DNA of 64,000 nt from an uncultured Modestobacter sp. (GTDB taxonomy: Bacteria; Actinomycetota; Actinomycetes; Mycobacteriales; Geodermatophilaceae). The notes beneath the pieces are model-generated. The model was not told where the DNA came from and searched no databases. It worked only from the letters and a program-made list of their open reading frames with translations. The DNA lies in NCBI RefSeq assembly GCF_947486615.1, contig NZ_CANKUD010000003.1, forward strand, positions 372,001 to 436,000, read 5' to 3'. Of the stretch, positions 59,241-64,000 are shown piece after piece (within the stretch, counting starts at the first letter, position 1; every line of letters begins with the position of its first letter). The position numbers and the translations under genes were made by a program.

Positions 59241-60998
59241 TCAGACCCGGACGGCGGCCACCCCGGCCGTCGCCCGGGTGTCCCCCGCGGGCCGGCTCGG
59301 CTCCCGGTGGGCGCGGACGGCGAGCAGGGCGACGTCGTCCTCGGCGCCCTCGTCCAGCAGCGCGGCCAGCAGGCCGTCGCAGAGCACGTCCAGCGGCTGC
59401 CCCGCCAGCTCGGCGACGGCGGCCCGCAGCCGGGCGCGCCCCTCGTCCAGGTCGCCGGTGCGCCGCTCGAAGAGCCCGTCGGTGAACAGCAGCAGCGTGC
59501 TCTCCGGGGGCAGCAGCGCCATTCCGTCGGCCCGCTCCCCCATCCAGCCCATCCCCAGCGGCGGGCCGACCGGGGCCTCCAGGTCGGCCACCGTGCCGTC
59601 GGCGAGCAGCAGCAGCGGCACCGGGTGGCCGGCCGTCGCCCAGCGCAGCCGCCGCAGCCCGGCGGCGTGGTCGACGTCGTGCTGCTCGACCCGGGCGACC
59701 AGCGCGGTGGCCAGCGTGGTGACGTCCAGCCCGGCGACCGCCCGGTCGACCCGGCGCACGACCTCCGCCGGCTCGTCCTGCCGGTCGTAGGCGATCGCCC
59801 GGACCAGCGTCTTCAGCTGCGCCATGGCGGCCGCGGCCTCCAGGTCGTGGCCCATCACGTCACCGATCACCAGCACCGTGGCGCCGTCGGGCTGCTGGAA
59901 GGCGTCGTACCAGTCGCCGCCGATGGCGACGTCCTGCGCGGCGGGCCGGTAGCGGACGGCGAGCTCCAGGTGGTCCGGCTGCACCGGGGCCGAGAGCAGG
60001 CTGCGCTGCAGCCGCTCGGCGACCCGGCTCTGCGCGGTGGCCAGCCGGGCGTTGTCCAGGGCCAGCGCGGCCCGCCGGGAGGCGATCTCGGCGGTGCGCA
60101 GCTCGGCGTCGGTGAACGCCCCACGCCCGGGGCCGGTGACGAGGGTCAGCGCGCCGAACAGCTCGCCGCGGGCGACCAGCGGGAAGGTGGCGACGGCCGC
60201 GGGGGCCAGCGGCGCCAGGGCCACCCGCGCAGCCGGGGTCGTCATCGCCTCGACCTGCTCGGGCTGCAGGTCCTGGATGACCACCGACCGGCCCTCGCGC
60301 AGCGCGGTGGGCACCGGGGCGGTCGAGGAGTTCGTGCGGGCGCGCAGGTCGGCGTAGTGGTGCATCGCCTCGACCATCGCCGGGTCGCGGTGCGCCCGGC
60401 CGACGTCCCGGCGGCGGCCGTCCTCGACCACGCTCACCAGGCACCAGTCGGCCAGCTGGGGGACGACGAGCTCGGCGAAGCGCTGCACCGCCTCGTCGAT
60501 GTCCAGGGTGGCGGTCATCGCCTGGCTGATGTCGCCGAGCAGCATCAGGTGCCGGCCGGCCAGCTCGGCGGCGGCCGCGGACTCCGCGGCCCGCGCGGCC
60601 TCCTCCTCACGGGCGGCGACGGCCTCCTCGCGCTCGCGCTCGACCCGGCGGCGGGCGGTCACGTCGTCGTAGGTGACCACCACGCCGGCCTCGGTGCGGA
60701 AGGCGTCGACCTGGAACCAGGTGCGCAGCGGCGCGAACCAGGCCTCGAAGCTCGCCGGCTCCCCCGTCGCCGCCACCTGCCGGTAGTGCTGCTCGAACGG
60801 GCCGCCGACCGCCTCCGGGAAGACCTCCCAGACCACCCGGCCGGTGAGTGCGTCCACGGTCTGCCCGAGCAGCGCTGCGCCGGCGGGGTTGATGTAGCCG
60901 AACCGCCAGTCGCGGTCGAGGACGAACAGCGGCCGGGCCATGCCCTCCACGGCGAGCATCAGGAGGTCGGCCCGCGCCGCCCCACCCACCGTGGTCAT
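59241..60998 (-). CDS. PAS-GAF-SpoIIE (PP2C-type) serine phosphatase
   Basis: 585 aa from ATG 60998; ATG 61016 (track) is possible. PAS domain (about 10-125, 'VLDRDWRFGYINPAGAALLGQ'), an Ala/Glu-rich coiled coil (about 120-160, 'EREREEAVAAREEEAARAAE'), GAF domain (about 165-325, 'LADWCLVSVVEDGRRRD'), then the SpoIIE phosphatase with 'GGDWYDAF', 'VLVIGDVMGHDLEAAAAMAQL' and 'LLLFTDGLFERR'. The complete counterpart of the truncated gene at the left edge. Probably dephosphorylates an anti-sigma-factor antagonist in response to a ligand or redox cue. Switch-region partners are not in the window. Confidence 0.9.
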   Translation of the reverse strand: MTTVGGAARADLLMLAVEGMARPLFVLDRDWRFGYINPAGAALLGQTVDALTGRVVWEVFPEAVGGPFEQHYRQVAATGEPASFEAWFAPLRTWFQVDAFRTEAGVVVTYDDVTARRRVEREREEAVAAREEEAARAAESAAAAELAGRHLMLLGDISQAMTATLDIDEAVQRFAELVVPQLADWCLVSVVEDGRRRDVGRAHRDPAMVEAMHHYADLRARTNSSTAPVPTALREGRSVVIQDLQPEQVEAMTTPAARVALAPLAPAAVATFPLVARGELFGALTLVTGPGRGAFTDAELRTAEIASRRAALALDNARLATAQSRVAERLQRSLLSAPVQPDHLELAVRYRPAAQDVAIGGDWYDAFQQPDGATVLVIGDVMGHDLEAAAAMAQLKTLVRAIAYDRQDEPAEVVRRVDRAVAGLDVTTLATALVARVEQHDVDHAAGLRRLRWATAGHPVPLLLLADGTVADLEAPVGPPLGMGWMGERADGMALLPPESTLLLFTDGLFERRTGDLDEGRARLRAAVAELAGQPLDVLCDGLLAALLDEGAEDDVALLAVRAHREPSRPAGDTRATAGVAAVRV

Positions 60999-61092
60999 GG
61001 GCTCACTGTGCCTCATGACGCGCGCCGCGCCCCACCGTCCGGGCCTGGCTGGGCGCGGCGCGTCCCTCTGCTGGGTGACCCCCCGGCGCCGG

Positions 61093-62493
61093 TCAGCGAG
61101 CCGCCGGCAGCTCGGCCGGAGCCTGCGGGGCGCCGCCGTGGTCGGTGCCGTGCCCGTCGTCCACCATCGTCGCCTCGTCGAACGGCCGCTCCCCGGACAG
61201 CACGGCGTCCAGCTGTTCGCGGTCCAGCTCCTTGGTCCACGTGGCGACCAGGACGGCGGCGATCGAGTTGCCGGCGAAGTTGGTCAGCGCGCGGGCCTCG
61301 GACATGAACCGGTCGATGCCGACGATCAGCCCGACCCCCTCCAGCAGCTCCGGCCGGTGCGAGGAGAGCCCACCGGCCAGCGTCGCCAGGCCCGCGCCGG
61401 TCACCCCGGCCGCGCCCTTCGAGGCCACGATCATGAACACCAGCAGGCCGATCTGCTCACCCAGCGACAGCGGGTCGCCGAGGGCCTCGGCGATGAACAG
61501 CGAGGCCATCGTCAGGTAGATCGCCGTGCCGTCCAGGTTGAACGAGTAGCCGGTCGGCACCACGATGCCGGCCACCGGCTTGGAGACGCCGACGTGCTCC
61601 ATCTTGGCGATCAGCCGGGGCAGCGCCGTCTCCGAGGAGGAGGTGGAGACGATCAGCAGGAACTCCCGGCCGAGGTACCGGAAGAGCTTGAAGACGCTCA
61701 CCTTGGCGACCACCCGCAGCAGCGTGCCCAGGACGCCGAAGACGAAGAGCACGCAGGTGGCGTAGAAGCCGAGCATCAGGATCGCCAGGCTCTTCAGCGC
61801 GTCGACGCCGGTGGCCCCGACGACGGCGGCGATGGCGCCGAACGCGCCGACCGGCGCCACCCACATGATCATCGACAGCACCCGGAACACCAGCCGCTGG
61901 AAGTGGCCGATCCCGCGCAGCACCGGCTCACCGGCCGGCCCCATCGCCTGGATGGCGAAGCCGACGAGCAGCGCGACCAGCAGCGCCTGCAGCACCGAGC
62001 CGTCGGTCAGCGCGGAGACCAGGGTCTCCGGGATCAGGCCGAGGATGAAGTCGGTGGTGCCGCCCGCGCCCTCCGCCTCGCCGGCGTACTCCGCGCCGCG
62101 GTCGCGCAGCTCCTCGGTGATCTGCAGCCCGTCGCCGGGGTGCAGCAGGTTGCCCACCACCAGCCCGATGGCCAGGGCGAAGGTGGACATCACGATGAAG
62201 TAGCCCAGCGCCAGGCCACCGACCCGGCCGACCTTGGCCGCCTGCCGGATGGAGCCGATGCCCAGCACGATCGTGCAGAAGATGACCGGGGCGATCAGCA
62301 TCCTGATCAGCGCGACGAAGGCGTCGCCCAGCCACTTGAGGCCGACGGCGAAGTCGGGGAAGACCAGCCCGACCAGGATGCCCAGGGCCACCGCGGCGAT
62401 GACGGCGAGGTAGAGCCAGTGGGTGCGGTCGCGGTGGCGGCTCGGGGTGCCGGTGTCCGCTCCCTGGTCGACGGGCGTGCTGCCGGTGGCCAT
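61093..62493 (-). CDS. dctA: C4-dicarboxylate/proton (sodium) symporter, DctA/DAACS family
   Basis: 466 aa from ATG 62493 after CAGGAG (track start 62640 overlaps the divergent kinase promoter). About eight helices plus re-entrant loops. Signature segments: 'LLIVSTSSSETALPRLIAKME' (serine-rich HP1), 'GIVVPTGYSFNLDGTAIYLTMASLFIAEALG' and 'LTNFAGNSIAAVLVATW' (NxxxN sodium/substrate site). Imports succinate, fumarate or malate. It is divergent from a CitA/DcuS-type sensor kinase, the usual regulator of such carriers. Confidence 0.92.
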   Translation of the reverse strand: MATGSTPVDQGADTGTPSRHRDRTHWLYLAVIAAVALGILVGLVFPDFAVGLKWLGDAFVALIRMLIAPVIFCTIVLGIGSIRQAAKVGRVGGLALGYFIVMSTFALAIGLVVGNLLHPGDGLQITEELRDRGAEYAGEAEGAGGTTDFILGLIPETLVSALTDGSVLQALLVALLVGFAIQAMGPAGEPVLRGIGHFQRLVFRVLSMIMWVAPVGAFGAIAAVVGATGVDALKSLAILMLGFYATCVLFVFGVLGTLLRVVAKVSVFKLFRYLGREFLLIVSTSSSETALPRLIAKMEHVGVSKPVAGIVVPTGYSFNLDGTAIYLTMASLFIAEALGDPLSLGEQIGLLVFMIVASKGAAGVTGAGLATLAGGLSSHRPELLEGVGLIVGIDRFMSEARALTNFAGNSIAAVLVATWTKELDREQLDAVLSGERPFDEATMVDDGHGTDHGGAPQAPAELPAAR

Positions 62494-62647
62494 GACTGCT
62501 CCTGTGGAGTCGGCGGCCGGGGCTCCTGGCCTCGGATCAGGTCGCCCGGAGGGGGCGACCTGAGCACCCTGACCCGCAGCGTGACGGCGGTCACGCATGT
62601 GTTCATAGCGTTCACGGCCGGGGCTCCTGGCGGTGGACACTCGGCCA

Positions 62648-64000
62648 GTGCACCCGCCCGCTCCCGCCGGCCGCCGGCCGGGCCGCGGCAGCCTGGCCCG
62701 CCAGCTGCTGCTCCTGCAGGCGTGCCTGGTGACGGTCGTGGTGCTGGTCGCCAGCGGGGTGGCCTACAGCTCCGCCCGGACGGCGGTGCGGGAGGCCGCC
62801 GAGTCCGAGGTGCTCGGCATCGTGGAGAGCCTGGCCAACTCGCCCTTCGTGCTCACCGCCGTCACCGGGCCCGACCCCACCGGCCTGCTGGAGCCCTACG
62901 TCGAGCGGATCCGGGCCGACACCGGGACGTCGTTCATCACCGTGCTGGCCCCCGACCGCACCCGGTACACCCACCCCGACGTCGCCCAGATCGGCCGCCC
63001 GTTCCTCGGCACGATCGGCCCGGCGTTGGCCGGGCGCACCTTCACCGAGACCTACACCGGCACTCTGGGGCCCTCGGTGCGCGCCACCGGGCCGGTGCTG
63101 GACGAGCGGGGCGAGGTGGTCGCCCTGGTCTCTGCCGGCATCACCGTCTCGGCGATCGGCGATGACCTCCGGAGCGCCCTGCCCGGCATCGCCTGGACGG
63201 CGCTGGCGACACTGGCCGTCGGCGGGATGGGCAGCTGGGCGATCAGCCGGCGGCTGCGCCGGCAGACCCACGGCCTGGGCGCGGCCCCGCTGGCCCGGAT
63301 GCTGGAGTACTACGACGCGGTGCTGCACGCCGTCCGGGAGGGCCTGCTGCTGGTCGACGGCCGGTGCCGGGTGCAGCTGGTCAACGACGAGGCCCGCCGG
63401 CTGCTCGACCTCGCCGGCGACCCGACCGGCCGGCACGTCACGGAGCTGGGCCTGCCCGCCGAGCTCACCGCACTGCTCACCGGGCAGCAGCTGACCGTGG
63501 ACGCCGTCCAGGTGACCCGGTCCCGGGTGCTGGTGGTCAACCAGGCGCCGGCGCGGCAGGCGGGGCGGCCGGTCGGCGCCGTGGTCACCCTGCGCGACCA
63601 CACCGACCTGCAGGCGCTGACCGGCGAGCTGGACAGCGTCCGCGCGTTCGCCTCCTCGCTGCGCGCGCAGTCCCACGAGGCGGCCAACCGGCTGCACACC
63701 ACCATCTCCCTGGTCGAGCTGGGCCGCACCGAGGAGGCGATCGAGTTCGCCACCACCGAGCTCGCCGTCGCCCAGCGGCTGACCGACGAAGTGGTCGCCG
63801 CGGTCGAGGAGCCGGTGCTGGCCGCCCTGCTGCTGGGCAAGGCGGCCGCGGCGCACGAACGCGGGGTGGCGCTGGTGGTCGACCCCGACTCGACGGTGGG
63901 CAGCACCGGCCTGCCCGGCGGCGACCTGGTCACCGTCGTGGGCAACCTGCTGGACAACGCGGTCGACGCCGCCCTGGACGGCCCCCCGCCGCACGAGGTG
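62648..64000 (+). CDS. CitA/DcuS-family sensor histidine kinase, truncated at the window edge
   Basis: 451 codons in the window from GTG 62648 (GTG 62633 is an alternative; no clear ribosome site). Helix 1 'LLLLQACLVTVVVLVASGVAY', an extracytoplasmic PAS-like sensor (about 30-170, 'VSALITV'-like 'VVALVSAGITVSAIGDDL' before helix 2), a cytoplasmic PAS ('LLLVDGRCRVQLVNDEARRLL') and the H-box 'LRAQSHEAANRLHTTISLVELG', very typical of citrate/dicarboxylate kinases. The N-box begins with 'VVGNLLDNAVDAAL' just before the edge. It probably senses a di- or tricarboxylate and controls dctA through a response regulator beyond the window. Absent from the ORF track. Confidence 0.88.
   Translation, partial: MHPPAPAGRRPGRGSLARQLLLLQACLVTVVVLVASGVAYSSARTAVREAAESEVLGIVESLANSPFVLTAVTGPDPTGLLEPYVERIRADTGTSFITVLAPDRTRYTHPDVAQIGRPFLGTIGPALAGRTFTETYTGTLGPSVRATGPVLDERGEVVALVSAGITVSAIGDDLRSALPGIAWTALATLAVGGMGSWAISRRLRRQTHGLGAAPLARMLEYYDAVLHAVREGLLLVDGRCRVQLVNDEARRLLDLAGDPTGRHVTELGLPAELTALLTGQQLTVDAVQVTRSRVLVVNQAPARQAGRPVGAVVTLRDHTDLQALTGELDSVRAFASSLRAQSHEAANRLHTTISLVELGRTEEAIEFATTELAVAQRLTDEVVAAVEEPVLAALLLGKAAAAHERGVALVVDPDSTVGSTGLPGGDLVTVVGNLLDNAVDAALDGPPPHEV

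Overview
The window reads as chromosomal DNA of a very GC-rich actinobacterium. Long antisense and shadow ORFs run opposite almost every gene, GTG starts are common, and LexA boxes have the actinobacterial form TCGAAC-N4-GTTCGA. Gene content (protein O-mannosylation, LCP protein, 180-kDa glutamate dehydrogenase, DUF222/HNH nuclease, many PP2C-type phosphatases) fits the Geodermatophilaceae best (Blastococcus, Modestobacter, Geodermatophilus); that family assignment is inference. No rRNA, tRNA, CRISPR array, intact insertion sequence or prophage was seen. Coding density is high, with no gene-free stretch above 300 bp.

Layout. 1-1.3 kb: truncated PAS-GAF-SpoIIE phosphatase. 1.4-7.4 kb: molybdenum block (moaE, MobA-like nucleotidyltransferase, modCBA, HTH-TOBE regulator) with a MarR/epoxide hydrolase pair inserted. 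7.4-10 kb: polyprenol-phosphate-mannose synthase, a Thr/Glu-rich lipoprotein and a protein O-mannosyltransferase. 10-19.5 kb: RecQ-type helicase, GGDEF-EAL protein, carbamoyltransferase, DUF4383 protein, acyl-CoA dehydrogenase, small proteins, LacI regulator. 19.5-28.8 kb: divergent aldehyde dehydrogenase, LysR, one TctAB transporter with three TctC binding proteins, and a two-subunit CoA-transferase. 28.8-37.9 kb: L-rhamnose catabolism (rhaU, rhaI, aldolase-dehydrogenase fusion, rhaB) divergent from a LacI regulator followed by lutABC. 37.9-50.4 kb: LCP protein, acyl-ACP desaturase, chemotaxis receptor, exonuclease III, VOC protein, SOS-linked DUF222/HNH protein, PP2C phosphatase, YaaA, amidase, PGPGW membrane protein, DRGH nuclease. 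50.4-55.4 kb: NAD-glutamate dehydrogenase. 55.4-64 kb: holin-like and VTT membrane proteins, relic of a second SOS-linked gene, AAA ATPase, alpha/beta hydrolase, second PAS-GAF-SpoIIE phosphatase, DctA-type transporter and a truncated CitA/DcuS-type kinase.

How genes work together. Rhamnose breakdown through the aldolase-dehydrogenase fusion should yield L-lactate, which the neighbouring lutABC would oxidise to pyruvate; both arms leave one short intergenic region holding face-to-face promoters and one LacI-type operator. The mannose-donor synthase, a Thr-rich lipoprotein and the mannosyltransferase form a compact donor-acceptor-enzyme set. The molybdenum genes couple uptake, sensing and cofactor assembly.

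Most striking non-coding signals: an exact 14-bp GTTCCACGTGCAAC element three times at about 10-kb spacing; two identical 16-bp palindromes bracketing the HNH gene; a decayed SOS box with a start codon at the same offset as in the intact gene; a 13-codon mini-ORF bridging lutB and lutC; a probable CTG start for the rhamnose regulator; and at least ten genes whose start codon lies 6-8 bp after a TANNNT box, suggesting leaderless mRNAs. Starts chosen here often differ from the ORF track for that reason.
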